In this document: positions 43,376 through 53,649 of the stretch, one piece after another
Layout of the letters: every line of letters starts with the position of its first letter
Position numbering within the stretch: position 1 is the stretch's first letter
From: Pseudoalteromonas sp. CO133X
Lineage (GTDB): Bacteria > Pseudomonadota > Gammaproteobacteria > Enterobacterales > Alteromonadaceae
Reading direction: 5' to 3'
Assembly: GCA_004208945.1 (NCBI GenBank)
Contig: SGPE01000009.1
Span: 553,073 to 617,072, forward strand
DNA: 64,000 nucleotides
Notes under the pieces: model-generated
Databases searched by the model: none
Seen by the model: the letters and a program-made list of their open reading frames with translations, nothing else
What the model was told of the DNA's origin: nothing
Position numbers and translations under genes: made by a program

Positions 43376-43398
43376 GGCGGGTGACATCATTACCCGCC
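43376..43398 (+). terminator. hairpin after the M20 amidohydrolase gene
   Basis: GGCGGGT, 9 bases, ACCCGCC, followed by CTACTTTCTT. A weak T run makes it a probable but not certain intrinsic terminator. Confidence 0.5.
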
Positions 43399-43472
43399 CT
43401 ACTTTCTTATCTGTTCAGCGCCAATAAAGTTCATTTTGCTAGGGTTAACTTATTAACAGGTAAGGAGGCCGC

Positions 43473-44102
43473 ATGACATCAGAATACTTTCACTTTTTAA
43501 GCATTATTGGGGTGGCATTTTTTGCTATTTCTGGCACCTTGCTAGGTCATGAAAAAAGTGTCGGTGGTTTTGGTGTGGTGGTCGTTGCCACGGTAACAGC
43601 CATAGGTGGTGGGACACTTCGAGACATATTGCTAAACAAACCGGTATTTTGGATAGCCCAACCAGATTATTTATACGCAACTTACATAGCCATATTCGCG
43701 TCTATTTTATCAATTCGTCACCTCCCCGATTTAAGTAACACCACCATGCTATTAATGGATGCTGTAGGAATGGCAATTTTCAATATTATCGGTATTGAAA
43801 AAGCACTTATTGAAGGGGCTGATATGGTTGTTGCCATCACCATGGGTATGACAACAGGTATTTTTGGTGGATTGATGCGCGATGTAATCTGTCGAGAAGT
43901 CCCACTGGTAATGGGGGAAGAGCTTTATTCAACCGCTTGCCTATCTGGCGGGCTTACTTATGCTGCATTATTTACTTTAGAGGTGGACTATATCTGGTGT
44001 ATTGTTGGTGGTTTAGTTGTCACCGTTTTTTTAAGATTAGGCGCTCTTCATTTTGGCTGGCAACCTAATCTATTTCGTAAAAGCAGCTTTAAACGCTCTT
44101 AG
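43473..44102 (+). CDS. TRIC-type (UPF0126) cation channel family membrane protein
   Basis: A 209-residue membrane protein with seven hydrophobic segments and two copies of the glycine-rich repeat: AIGGGTLRDILLNKPVFWI and GIFGGLMRDVICREVPLVM. This internal repeat is diagnostic of the YadS/YicG family, structurally related to trimeric intracellular cation channels. AAGGAGG is placed ideally before the ATG. The stop overlaps the convergent GNAT gene by four bases. Confidence 0.92.
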   Translation: MTSEYFHFLSIIGVAFFAISGTLLGHEKSVGGFGVVVVATVTAIGGGTLRDILLNKPVFWIAQPDYLYATYIAIFASILSIRHLPDLSNTTMLLMDAVGMAIFNIIGIEKALIEGADMVVAITMGMTTGIFGGLMRDVICREVPLVMGEELYSTACLSGGLTYAALFTLEVDYIWCIVGGLVVTVFLRLGALHFGWQPNLFRKSSFKRS

Positions 44103-44554
44103 CAGGCCATATAAATACAGCCATCGAGGGGCATGTCAGCTGGGTACTGAGTTTGAATAAACCCCAGTTTCTCATAGGCCGTTTTAGCGAGGGTATTGTG
44201 GGTGTATACAAACAACGACAAGCTATCGCAGTTCAATTGCTGTTTGCCCTGCTCTCCTAATAGATTTATCAACAGCTTTGCAAAACCTTTACCACGCTCG
44301 CTTGGCGCGATAACTAGCCGCCCTAAATGACAACGACCTTCACGTAAATAGTATTGACCAAACCCTAACATGCAGTCTTCGTCATTAACCAACGCGTAGG
44401 AATTCAACTCATCTAGGTTTAAATCTTTTTTAAAGCTTTGCGTATCAAATGGGTAATTAAAAAATGGCCCTGACCAAATACGCAGTTCTGCCTCTGTGTT
44501 AAACCAACCCATTAACTCGTTGAGTTGGTCATTCGTTACTTTAACGAGCCTCAT
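44099..44554 (-). CDS. GNAT-family N-acetyltransferase
   Basis: A 151-residue acetyltransferase with the GNAT acetyl-CoA-binding region LGRLVIAPSERGKGFAKLLINLLGEQ (R/Q-x-x-G-x-G/A) and the later FVYTHNTLAKTAYEKLGF. It starts 14 bases inside the end of recD, so it belongs to the recCBD transcript and is translationally coupled. The acceptor substrate is unknown; co-transcription need not mean a shared function. It is convergent with the TRIC-type gene. Confidence 0.85.
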   Translation of the reverse strand: MRLVKVTNDQLNELMGWFNTEAELRIWSGPFFNYPFDTQSFKKDLNLDELNSYALVNDEDCMLGFGQYYLREGRCHLGRLVIAPSERGKGFAKLLINLLGEQGKQQLNCDSLSLFVYTHNTLAKTAYEKLGFIQTQYPADMPLDGCIYMAC

Positions 44555-46625
44555 GTTTTAACCTATCGTATAAACCTGATGCACGAGTAACAGATTTATT
44601 CATTGCCATGAGCAATACATTTTTATCGGCCACCAGCTCAAATGTGGTTTTCGCGCGGGTGATCCCCGTGTAAACCAATTGTCTGTTAATGCCCTGATTA
44701 GCCTGTTTTATTGGTGGTAAAATCATTGCAGTGTAAGCAAATTCAGAGCCTTGCGACTTATGAATGGTCATGGCATACACTTTGTCGTGAGCAGGTAAAC
44801 GTGCGGGCGAAAAGGCACGAATATTTTCTTGTTCATCAACAAACATGGCTTTTAACTGACCTTGCTCATCGTGCATTAAAATACCGATGTCGCCATTAAA
44901 CAGTTTTAGCTGGTAGTCGTTTTGGCTGATCATAATTGGCATACCCACGTAGTGCCTTTGATATGGCGAAATTAAACCTTGTTGAGCCAGTGCTTTTTCA
45001 ATACGCTGATTAAGGCTATTTACACCATAATCTCCCTCTCTGACGGCAGCCAGTAACTGATAATGCGCAAATGCTTTATGCACACTGGTAACACTTGCCC
45101 CTTGGTGGATAAGCTGCAAATAATCGTGATATTGCAACGCCGCTTGTTGCACAAATTGCTCAATCGGTTTACTAATTACGCTGTAATTAAGTTTAAGGTC
45201 TTTAAAGCCACCTTGATTAATCGTTTGCTCAACATAGCCCAGTAAGCCACTGTTATTGGTATTTACAGCTTGTGCTAATTGACCAATGCCGCTGCTACCA
45301 TCAAAACGATAACTTTGCTGTAAAAACGCAATACAATCGTTAAGTACAAAATGACTGCTGGCCGCGGGTATCTCGCTCTGATTATTAAAACAAACGCGAT
45401 TAAGCTGCGCTGCTCTCTCACTGCTGTAATCAGGCGTTTTGTCAAGCTCTAACCCTTGGCATAGGTCGCTAAGAATACTGCCCGTATCAACCGAGGCTAA
45501 TTGGTCTTTATCACCCAGTAAAATAAGCCTTGCATGGCTCGGTAGTGCCTCAATGAGTTTTGCCATAAGCGATAAATCAACCATCGATGCTTCATCAATG
45601 ATCAGTACATCTAAATGCAGCGGGTTACGCTTGTTATGGCGAAACTTATTGGTATGCGGAATAACGCCCAGTAAACGGTGAATCGTTTGCGCACTGTCAG
45701 GTATAAGTGGCGCGATATTATCAGGGATCATACTGAGCTTTTGCTTTGCCCCTAAAATCGACTCGGTTAAACGAGCTGCTGCTTTGCCTGTCGGTGCAAC
45801 CAGTTTTATTGTTAGCGGTGCACTGGCATATAAAGATTGTAATATGGCTAGTAGCTTAGTTACCGTGGTGGTTTTACCGGTACCCGGGCCGCCAGTGATC
45901 ACACTAAAGCCTTTTGTTGCAGCAATTGCACAGGCTACTTTTTGCCAGTTTAATGTTTTAATAGGATCGCTTGGGTTGGGTGTATGTTCACTGCTAGGAA
46001 AATACACCTCAAGTAGTGCTGTTAATGCGGCTTCATCAAGGGTGAGTTCTTTCGTTGCCAAATGATGTAAACGCGAAGCCAGTGTGGTTTCGTACTCTGC
46101 CAATCGAGCAAAATAAAGTTTATTCGCAAACAATAGCAGTGGCTTATCGTTCCCTACACACTCAGCATTCATTAGTTTCTTAACGGCATCAGAAAGGCCA
46201 AATTCTGTCGTAAACGGGGTTAAAACCGCAGGGGCTGCGATGCTGGCATCAGCTAAGCTTTGCTGTTTAATTTCAAACGGATTTTGCCAGTTTATATTCA
46301 CGAGCTCCAAGCAGCTGTGCTGACTTTGCTGCGCTGCCGCAAGCAATAAAATCAGGTAAAAAACCTCACTGTGCGCTGCTTTGTTATTCTCTATCAGTGT
46401 TTGTGAACCGGTTATTGTTTCTGTACCAGTCAATAGCTCGGCGAGTTTCACATCAACTAAGCGAATACGTTTTGCCTCAAGTAAATAACTCAGTAATGGC
46501 TGCGTTTTAATCTCTGTGGCAGGCAACACTGAATCACTTTGGGCATGTTGTGCTGGTTGTTCTGGCTGCTTATTCATTGGCTCGATTGGCTCATGGTCAT
46601 CAAAGCCGAATGTCAGTTGACTCAT
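44541..46625 (-). CDS. recD: exodeoxyribonuclease V alpha subunit RecD
   Basis: A 694-residue superfamily 1 5'-3' helicase subunit of RecBCD. Walker A is in FSVITGGPGTGKTTTVTKLLA (about residues 240-260). Walker B/DEAS is in VLIDEASMVDLSLMAKLIEALP, GDKDQLASVDTGS is motif III, and the C-terminal motif VI lies in RQLVYTGITRAKTTFELVAD. The N-terminal part contacts RecC. The start overlaps the recB end (ATGA). The region around residues 1-200 diverges from E. coli RecD, as is common. Confidence 0.94.
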   Translation of the reverse strand: MSQLTFGFDDHEPIEPMNKQPEQPAQHAQSDSVLPATEIKTQPLLSYLLEAKRIRLVDVKLAELLTGTETITGSQTLIENNKAAHSEVFYLILLLAAAQQSQHSCLELVNINWQNPFEIKQQSLADASIAAPAVLTPFTTEFGLSDAVKKLMNAECVGNDKPLLLFANKLYFARLAEYETTLASRLHHLATKELTLDEAALTALLEVYFPSSEHTPNPSDPIKTLNWQKVACAIAATKGFSVITGGPGTGKTTTVTKLLAILQSLYASAPLTIKLVAPTGKAAARLTESILGAKQKLSMIPDNIAPLIPDSAQTIHRLLGVIPHTNKFRHNKRNPLHLDVLIIDEASMVDLSLMAKLIEALPSHARLILLGDKDQLASVDTGSILSDLCQGLELDKTPDYSSERAAQLNRVCFNNQSEIPAASSHFVLNDCIAFLQQSYRFDGSSGIGQLAQAVNTNNSGLLGYVEQTINQGGFKDLKLNYSVISKPIEQFVQQAALQYHDYLQLIHQGASVTSVHKAFAHYQLLAAVREGDYGVNSLNQRIEKALAQQGLISPYQRHYVGMPIMISQNDYQLKLFNGDIGILMHDEQGQLKAMFVDEQENIRAFSPARLPAHDKVYAMTIHKSQGSEFAYTAMILPPIKQANQGINRQLVYTGITRAKTTFELVADKNVLLMAMNKSVTRASGLYDRLKHEAR

Positions 46626-49600
46626 AGCATGGCTCCTTGTGCGAATAAGCTATCAAGCTCAGTTATTTGCTGTTTTGTTAGCTGATTGAAATACACCCCT
46701 TGCCCTTCGCTCATACCACGTAAGAAGGTGTAGTAAACACCGCCTAAATGCGTATCGCTATCGTAATCTTGAATACGTTGTTTTAATAAGCGGTGCAATG
46801 CCACGGTATATATCAAATACTGCAAATGATACTGGTGACTGGTCATGGCTTGCTCTAGTTGCTCATGTTGGTAGTCAGCCGCACTATTGCCTAAAAAGTT
46901 CGATTTATAATCAAGAATATAATACTTACCCTGCCAGCAAAATATTAAATCTATAAAGCCTTTTAGTAAGCCTTGCACCTCACTAAAATCAAGCTGCCCG
47001 GGTAAGTTAAAATGTTTAACTAAAACCTGGTTAAGCTTATCGCTTGAGAGTGATAACAACGGTAAGTTAAATTCCATTTCGACCAAACAGGTATCAGGCT
47101 CAAGTACTGATAAACTAAGCCCTTTATCGTTTAATGGGCAATTCAGTGCAGCAAGGATCCACTGCTCGGTCATTTCCTGCCAGCTTTCGTCAATATGGTA
47201 TTTTTCGAATAACGTTTTGATCACTTTATCAAGTGCGTGGTCGTCTTGCTCAGTGGCTGGACGCTTTAACGCATAAGGGTCAGTAAAGTCTAATTGCTCA
47301 AATATTTCATGCAAACAACTACCCGGCTTTGCGCCTTTAGGGAAGCTGTAAGGTGTTAAAGCATTGGCATTTTGGGCTAAAAACTCATCTTTTTCGTGGT
47401 CTTCATCACTGCGACCAAGCTCAATATGATCAGTATGCTTTTTCAGCGTTAAGCTACTAAAGCTGGTTGAGCGCCAATCACGCTGAATGTCTGCTTTAAC
47501 AGTATTAACTTGATAGGCTTGCTCACTGTCAGCACCAGCAAATGTTAACTTTTCAAGCTCATCCGCTTCGCTAAACGCCTCATAGTGCATGTGCGCAGAG
47601 CCTTCACAAAATGTTTGTAACAATGCGCGCCATTCATCGCCCGATTTAATCTCTAACCCTGCAAATAATACGTGCCCAATGCTGGTACTTTGAATTCCAG
47701 GGCGAGCACTGCGACCTTGCCCAATGTTATACATCCCCACAGAACAAAAATGCACAGCACGAGTCAGCGCCACATAAAGTAAACGTAAATCTTCAGCCAA
47801 GCGCTCTTGCTCTGCTTTTTGCATTGCGTCGTCACTTTTAGCAAGGTCATAAATCAGCTTACCGTCTTTATGGTAAAGGGCTTCTTTGCTTTCGCGATAA
47901 CCGCAGGCAAACGGCATGAATACAATCGGGTACTCTAAGCCTTTTGAGGCGTGCATGGTGACAATTTTCACCAAATTAGCATCGCTTTCTAGGCGAACTT
48001 GCACCGCTTCACCATCTTGTTGACTAACTTTTTGCGCAAACCAACGCAGCAATCGATGGGTTCCCTCAAGCTCAATTTGCTTTTGCTGTAAGATCTCCCC
48101 TAAATGACGGAAATCGGTGAGCCAGCGCTCAACGTTGTAACCTAAGCCTTGCCAACGTGCTGCGAGCTGATTATGGCTTAATAAACGCTCGAGCATCGCC
48201 ATAGCGCCTTGTTTATGCCAAATGTGAGCAAGCTGAGCAAAAAAGTTTAAATGCTCTTGCCATGCACTTTCATTTTCGTGAAGCTCATAAATGCGGTTGT
48301 AGCTTAAGCAAAACAATGGCCCAGCAAGCACACCTCGCAGTAATGATTCATCATACTGTCCATGCAAGGCCGTTAAAAAGTTCAGTAAATGATGACTAAG
48401 CTCTTGGTTAAAAACACTATCTCGCGATAAATACACACTGGCAATGGCGGCTTCTGCCAGTGCTGTTTTCATCAACTGTGCTTCGTTTCTGTCGCGCACT
48501 AACACACAGATATCGGCGGCAGTAAGTGGTTTTCCTGCGATAGTTGCAGCGCCTGCACCGGCTTGCTTGAGTAGTTCAGTAATTTTTTTTGTATACTGCA
48601 AAGCCAATGCCTGTTGAGCCACCCCTTTGCTGGTTGGCTTGTTATTGGCTTCGGCGTATTCATCAACAAAAACCGAAAATTCAAACGCACTGGGCATTTC
48701 ACCGTTTATTAAAAACGCTTTTTCTTGTGATTTTCCCTTAGCATTAACCTTTTGAAATGGGATTGCATCGTTGTAAATAAAGCTATTGTCATTTTTAGCA
48801 AATAAACGGTTTACGCTATCAACAACCCCTTCACTTGAGCGGTAGTTGGTATCTAGGGTGTATTGTTTGTCATCTGAAACGGCTTTTTTTGCGCCAATAT
48901 AAGTAAAAATATCTGCACCACGGAAACCATAAATAGCCTGTTTTGGGTCACCTATCATGGCAAGCGTGGTGTTTTTAATGCCATAAATGCGGCTAAAAAT
49001 GCCATATTGAACTGGGTCGGTATCTTGGAATTCGTCAATCATGGCAACTGGAAACAAAGCGGCAATTTTTTCACTTAATGCGTGGCCTTGCTCACTTAAA
49101 AGTGCATGATGCAAGTTACTCAGTAAATCATCTGGAGTAATAACGCCTTGTTCTTGCTTACGTTTAACTAATGCATTTGCCACCCATTTAGCTGCGTATT
49201 GCACTATCGCAATTTTCAATCCATTGTTGATAAGGCTACTGAGTGTGGCCATTTCATCAAACTGAGCCAGCATTTCGTGACTGAGTAAGCTACCGTTTTT
49301 CTTATAATTTGCAGGGTCGCTTAAATTCTCTGTGCTCCACACTTCAAACGAGTATTTACTGGTACCAAATACAAAAAACAATTCGTCATTGTTTAAGTAT
49401 TCCTCAAGCGCTGCAAGGCTGTTTTTTCGACCTGGGGTTTTTGAACCACTTAAATCAGATGCTTTTACAGCATTAATAAACTCACTCTCACGGCACGCTT
49501 TTTTAAATGCCGGTACTTTTGCCACAAAGTTATCGCGCGCTTGCCATATTACATCAAGGTCGTACTCTGGGGTAATTGTTGCCCCTTGTTTATTAAGTAA

Positions 49601-50197
49601 ACTCACCACCTGTGAATACAGTGACGCCGGCACTGGGAAAATATCGGTAATTGCTTGCGTGCGCTCTTTTGATTGTGGATAAACAAAGGCACGCCAAAAG
49701 TCATTAAGGGTTTCTTGAATAAGCTCTCGCTCATCTAAAATAAACTCTAAGTTAAACGCCACGCCGGATTCAAAAGCATGTTGTTTCAGCATTCGCTGAC
49801 AAAAGCCATGAATGGTGAATATAGCGGCTTCATCCATCGACTTTGCTGCAGCGTCTAGCAAATCAAATGCGGCGTGTTTGTCAGTCACCTCGTTAATCAC
49901 TTGCTCAATCAGCTCATCATCAGGCTTTTTACCAAGCAGTGCATCTCTGGCATTGATTATACGCGCCCGTACACGGTCTTTAATTTCTTGAGTTGCAGCC
50001 TCAGTGAAAGTCACCACCAGTATTTGCTCAACACTCAGCGGTGTATTTAATGGTTCATCTTCACCGGTCGCTTTTTGTAAGCCCAACAAATACCGTAAAT
50101 ACAAACCTGTGATGGTGTAGGTTTTACCTGTACCGGCACTGGCTTCAATAAGGCTTTGCCCACACAGCGCCATACTCATTGGATTAAGTGTTTGCAT
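46622..50197 (-). CDS. recB: exodeoxyribonuclease V beta subunit RecB
   Basis: A 1,191-residue helicase-nuclease that unwinds and degrades double-strand-break ends until Chi. Walker A is near the N-terminus (IEASAGTGKTYTITGLYLRYL). The UvrD-like motifs include VAMIDEFQDTDPVQYGIF, GDPKQAIYGFRGADIFTYI and KIVTMHASKGLEYPIVFMPF. The C-terminal nuclease domain has LKGFIDLIFCWQGKYYILDYKSN, with the Asp...Asp-x-Lys metal-dependent active site. It lies between recC and recD with overlaps at both ends. No ptrA homologue separates recC and recB as in enterics. Confidence 0.95.
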   Translation of the reverse strand: MQTLNPMSMALCGQSLIEASAGTGKTYTITGLYLRYLLGLQKATGEDEPLNTPLSVEQILVVTFTEAATQEIKDRVRARIINARDALLGKKPDDELIEQVINEVTDKHAAFDLLDAAAKSMDEAAIFTIHGFCQRMLKQHAFESGVAFNLEFILDERELIQETLNDFWRAFVYPQSKERTQAITDIFPVPASLYSQVVSLLNKQGATITPEYDLDVIWQARDNFVAKVPAFKKACRESEFINAVKASDLSGSKTPGRKNSLAALEEYLNNDELFFVFGTSKYSFEVWSTENLSDPANYKKNGSLLSHEMLAQFDEMATLSSLINNGLKIAIVQYAAKWVANALVKRKQEQGVITPDDLLSNLHHALLSEQGHALSEKIAALFPVAMIDEFQDTDPVQYGIFSRIYGIKNTTLAMIGDPKQAIYGFRGADIFTYIGAKKAVSDDKQYTLDTNYRSSEGVVDSVNRLFAKNDNSFIYNDAIPFQKVNAKGKSQEKAFLINGEMPSAFEFSVFVDEYAEANNKPTSKGVAQQALALQYTKKITELLKQAGAGAATIAGKPLTAADICVLVRDRNEAQLMKTALAEAAIASVYLSRDSVFNQELSHHLLNFLTALHGQYDESLLRGVLAGPLFCLSYNRIYELHENESAWQEHLNFFAQLAHIWHKQGAMAMLERLLSHNQLAARWQGLGYNVERWLTDFRHLGEILQQKQIELEGTHRLLRWFAQKVSQQDGEAVQVRLESDANLVKIVTMHASKGLEYPIVFMPFACGYRESKEALYHKDGKLIYDLAKSDDAMQKAEQERLAEDLRLLYVALTRAVHFCSVGMYNIGQGRSARPGIQSTSIGHVLFAGLEIKSGDEWRALLQTFCEGSAHMHYEAFSEADELEKLTFAGADSEQAYQVNTVKADIQRDWRSTSFSSLTLKKHTDHIELGRSDEDHEKDEFLAQNANALTPYSFPKGAKPGSCLHEIFEQLDFTDPYALKRPATEQDDHALDKVIKTLFEKYHIDESWQEMTEQWILAALNCPLNDKGLSLSVLEPDTCLVEMEFNLPLLSLSSDKLNQVLVKHFNLPGQLDFSEVQGLLKGFIDLIFCWQGKYYILDYKSNFLGNSAADYQHEQLEQAMTSHQYHLQYLIYTVALHRLLKQRIQDYDSDTHLGGVYYTFLRGMSEGQGVYFNQLTKQQITELDSLFAQGAML

Positions 50198-53100
50198 GAT
50201 CGGCCTCCTGTGCTAATTCAACAATTGGCGATAACAGCAGCTCGCTCCATTTTATAAACTCTTCTTCACAGTCTTTAAGGCTCTTTATGGTTAAGCGAAT
50301 GTATGGGTTCTCACCTTCACCTATGCCTATATATTGCGGCGCGAATTTATTGTTTGCTTTAACCATGTCTTTATCTGTTTTTATGTACTCGTAACCACTG
50401 ACCGGAAAAAACGCCACTGGACGAGTTAAAAGCGTTTCATAAAGCGAGAACCAATCGTTTAAATACTTGCGGGCATCGTCTTCCGACAAGGGTGAAAAAC
50501 TAATTTGCTTGTCTAAACCAAGAATGAGGGTTTCAACAGGTTGCCCCATTATTTGCGCCGCTAAATGATGCACAAAGCCACGAATTACATCTTTTGCTTT
50601 AATACTGGCGGTGCGATAAAACACCTGTTTTTGACCATAAATATGATTTAACCAACCTTCTAGTGTGGTATTGGCTATTTTAATATTTACCTCAACGGGT
50701 AATGCTTCATCACCTTGAATATGCGCTTTCACTTGCCCTGCAAGCGCATCAACTCGGTGCTGCATACTTTCAAACACAAGGTCGCCAACATGGGCTTGTG
50801 GTAACTCACCGCGCTGCATAATTTGCGCTTTGTTAAGCGGTAGCTCTTGAATGCTAGCTTCGAGAATTTCGTCAAGGTAAAAGTAGCGGCGTAATGCATC
50901 TAAACTAAATGGCTCTTCATCTTTAGCGATATCGTTAAATTGCGGTAGGCGTAAACCCAAACTTTGTTGATAAAAGCTCTCGTGCGGTTGGCAAATACTG
51001 CGAATAAACTGAGTTAACTCAACACTGCTTTCTGGCTGTACACTAAGCGCTTGCTGTGGCTCAGGATTAACAGCTTGAGCTGGCATCCACACGGGGTTAT
51101 AGCTGTGTAATTGTGTGGCTAACTGTTTGTTTGCTTTTTGCTCGTCATCAGTTTGGCTTTTATTACCTTCTTTGTTAGTGGTCAGATAATAAGCTGGGTT
51201 AAATGGCTGTAAATGCTGATAATTAATTAGCGCCTCTGGTAGCTTTAAGTGAGTTTCTTTATCAGCAAACTCAAAACTACGGGCTATGTATTCCAAAAGC
51301 TCGCTCACTAAAGTTGAGGGCATTCTTGGTTGGTTATCAAAGCAAGAACGGCCAATATAACTGATGTATAGATTCTCACGGGCACTTAAAATCGCTTCTA
51401 AAAACAGGTAACGGTCATCAAGTTTGCGAGAGCGGTCACCTTTTTGGCGTTTTGAGTAAGGGACTAAGTCAAAACCAATTGGCTGAACGGTACGTGGGTA
51501 ATCTGCATCATTTAAACCTAGCATGCACACCACTTTAAATGGCACCGCACGCATTGGCATCAACGTACAAAAGTTAACTTGCCCCACTAAAAAGCGCTGC
51601 CCTACGCCTTTTTCTTGAATACCTTGTTTTACAAGGTAACTCACAATACGCTGCGAAACGGCTTGTTGGTAATCGCCATTATCATAATGCTTAATCAGTG
51701 TATCGAGCACTTTTTGCAGTACTAATAAATCCCAGCTTTGTTCACCTTCATCACTGTACACAGCGCTTAATAACTCTTTTAGAATTTCTGCTTTTTCGTT
51801 AAGCGGTGCATCAACTTGCAGCTTGGCTTTATATCGGGCCAGTACATCAATAAATTCAATGAGTTTATTTAAGGTATTCAGTGCCATACCTTCAACTTCA
51901 TCGGCACTGTAAATCCCCGCAAACGGCAATTGTTCATCCCGTTGCGCTACACCTAATAACAAACGGTTTAAGCCATGTTGCCAGGTATTTAAATCTATTG
52001 CGGGTAAGCCAAAACTGTCTTTGTGAGCGGCATCTAAGCCCCATTTAACGCCAACGCGTTCAAGCCAAAAACCTATTTGCTCATACTCATGAGCTTCGAG
52101 ATTAAATTTTTCGGCAATTTGCGTGACTTGCAGTAAATCAAGAATGTCAGATACACCAAAGCGTGAGTATGGTAAATCAGCTAAACTGGCAAACGAGCTA
52201 AGCACAGGTTTTTCTTGCTCTATGGCTAAATCGGCTAACGCATAAGGGATAAAGCGTCGCCCCCCTGCACCACCAAACACTGCCTCAATATACGGGCTAT
52301 ATGTGCCAACATCCGGCATCATTACAATAATATCTTTCGGTGTTAGTGCTTTATTTTCATTGAATAAATTAAGCAAGTAATCGTGTAGTCGTTCGACTTC
52401 ACGAAGTGGCGTGTGACAATCGCTCAGCACAATACTGGTGTCATCAGTCTGAATCGGCAATTTGCCTTCGTCATTAATAAACCATTCTTTATCAGGCGTT
52501 AGTGATTCACCCTTAAATGCTAATTGGTAAATTTCAGACTGAATTTGCGATAGCAAGCTTTGATCAAACTCATTATCGAATCCGTCAAGCCACTGTGCAT
52601 CTAGTTGCAGTAGCTGCTCAAAATAGTCTCGGCCTAATTTGCCCCACGACGAGAGTAACGGGTTACCAATAAAAAAGTACTCGTGATCAGGGTTTTTAGC
52701 ATTGTCTTCAAATGCTTGTAACTGCGGGCGTTTGGCATATTTAGCAGCAATCTTGGCTGCTGTTTTTTCATCGAGTATGTCGCCCCAGTAATGCTCACTG
52801 GGGTTGAAGAAAAACAAAAACACCTGCGTTTTTTTTGCAATGGCTTGAAACACTTCAAGCTGGCTGCTCGCAATTGCAGAAATACCAAATAAGCTAATAC
52901 GCTCAGGTAATTGGCTTGCGTCCATTTTTTCAAGGGCTGCAAGCAGTTTGTCTTGCATGTTAGCTCGGTGATATTGGCTTTGCCCAAGTTCTTTACTGTG
53001 CGCCACCAGCTTGCGCCAAAGATCCGGTTGCCATGGCGCAATGCCTACATCAACATCATCAAGTTCATCGATGCCCTGCTCCCAAGTGGCAATCCAATTA

Positions 53101-53528
53101 GGGCGATACATTAAGTATTGGTCATAAACGTCGGCAATTTTCTCGCACAAGGCAAAGGTTTTTTGCCCTTCACTGTCACCATCTAAATAGGTTTTGAGTG
53201 GTAAATACAGCGGCTCATCAATGCAGTTTGGTAAAATCGCAAACAGCTTCCAAGCAAGGTTAGCTTTGTTATACGGAGATTCACTGGGTACATCAGGCAA
53301 TAATTGTTGGTAAAGCTGCCAAATAAAACTCGAAGGCAGCGGAAAATCGACCTGAGCGGCAATCCCTAAGTGTTCACTTAAACCTATTTTTAGCCACTGC
53401 GACATACCCGGTGACTGCACGAGCACAATTTCTTTTGTAAAGGGACTTGTTAACGGATTAACTTTAAGAAGAGCGTGAAACCGCGCTTGCAGTGCTTCCA
53501 TGCGATTTGATTGAATTATATTCAGCAC
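50184..53528 (-). CDS. recC: exodeoxyribonuclease V gamma subunit RecC
   Basis: A 1,114-residue RecBCD scaffold and Chi-recognition subunit, related in fold to inactive helicases and nucleases. The N-terminus MLNIIQSNRMEALQARFHAL and ILVQSPGMSQWL-like segment (IVLVQSPGMSQWLK) are characteristic, as are VVCMLGLNDADYPRTVQPIGFDLV and KGDRSRKLDDRYLFLEAI. The start is GTG at 53528, supported by AAGGA nine bases upstream and by alignment with the known N-terminal pattern. An inverted repeat brackets this ribosome-binding site. The end overlaps recB by 14 bases. Confidence 0.95.
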   Translation of the reverse strand: MLNIIQSNRMEALQARFHALLKVNPLTSPFTKEIVLVQSPGMSQWLKIGLSEHLGIAAQVDFPLPSSFIWQLYQQLLPDVPSESPYNKANLAWKLFAILPNCIDEPLYLPLKTYLDGDSEGQKTFALCEKIADVYDQYLMYRPNWIATWEQGIDELDDVDVGIAPWQPDLWRKLVAHSKELGQSQYHRANMQDKLLAALEKMDASQLPERISLFGISAIASSQLEVFQAIAKKTQVFLFFFNPSEHYWGDILDEKTAAKIAAKYAKRPQLQAFEDNAKNPDHEYFFIGNPLLSSWGKLGRDYFEQLLQLDAQWLDGFDNEFDQSLLSQIQSEIYQLAFKGESLTPDKEWFINDEGKLPIQTDDTSIVLSDCHTPLREVERLHDYLLNLFNENKALTPKDIIVMMPDVGTYSPYIEAVFGGAGGRRFIPYALADLAIEQEKPVLSSFASLADLPYSRFGVSDILDLLQVTQIAEKFNLEAHEYEQIGFWLERVGVKWGLDAAHKDSFGLPAIDLNTWQHGLNRLLLGVAQRDEQLPFAGIYSADEVEGMALNTLNKLIEFIDVLARYKAKLQVDAPLNEKAEILKELLSAVYSDEGEQSWDLLVLQKVLDTLIKHYDNGDYQQAVSQRIVSYLVKQGIQEKGVGQRFLVGQVNFCTLMPMRAVPFKVVCMLGLNDADYPRTVQPIGFDLVPYSKRQKGDRSRKLDDRYLFLEAILSARENLYISYIGRSCFDNQPRMPSTLVSELLEYIARSFEFADKETHLKLPEALINYQHLQPFNPAYYLTTNKEGNKSQTDDEQKANKQLATQLHSYNPVWMPAQAVNPEPQQALSVQPESSVELTQFIRSICQPHESFYQQSLGLRLPQFNDIAKDEEPFSLDALRRYFYLDEILEASIQELPLNKAQIMQRGELPQAHVGDLVFESMQHRVDALAGQVKAHIQGDEALPVEVNIKIANTTLEGWLNHIYGQKQVFYRTASIKAKDVIRGFVHHLAAQIMGQPVETLILGLDKQISFSPLSEDDARKYLNDWFSLYETLLTRPVAFFPVSGYEYIKTDKDMVKANNKFAPQYIGIGEGENPYIRLTIKSLKDCEEEFIKWSELLLSPIVELAQEADHANT

Positions 53529-53529
53529 T

Positions 53530-53572
53530 TTACACTGTCCTTGCCTGAAACTAACTAATTGACACAGTGTAA
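53530..53572 (-). promoter_or_regulatory. inverted repeat bracketing the recC ribosome-binding site
   Basis: In the mRNA sense, TTACACTGT, 25 bases, then ACAGTGTAA: a perfect 9-bp dyad. The 3' arm ends one base before the GTG start codon and overlaps the last A of AAGGA, so the folded form would hide the initiation region. It could instead be a DNA operator. Confidence 0.45.
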
Positions 53573-53603
53573 GATATTTTAATTAGATGGGATAGGTATA
53601 AGC

Positions 53604-53629
53604 GTCACCTAAGCGAATACTTAGGTGAC
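53604..53629. repeat. 10-bp perfect hairpin between the reductase gene and recC
   Basis: GTCACCTAAG-CGAATA-CTTAGGTGAC. There is no T run on the minus strand after it, so it is only a possible terminator for the upstream reductase gene, which ends 21 bases before it. Confidence 0.5.
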
Positions 53630-53649
53630 AATTTAAGCTGCCTATGAAA

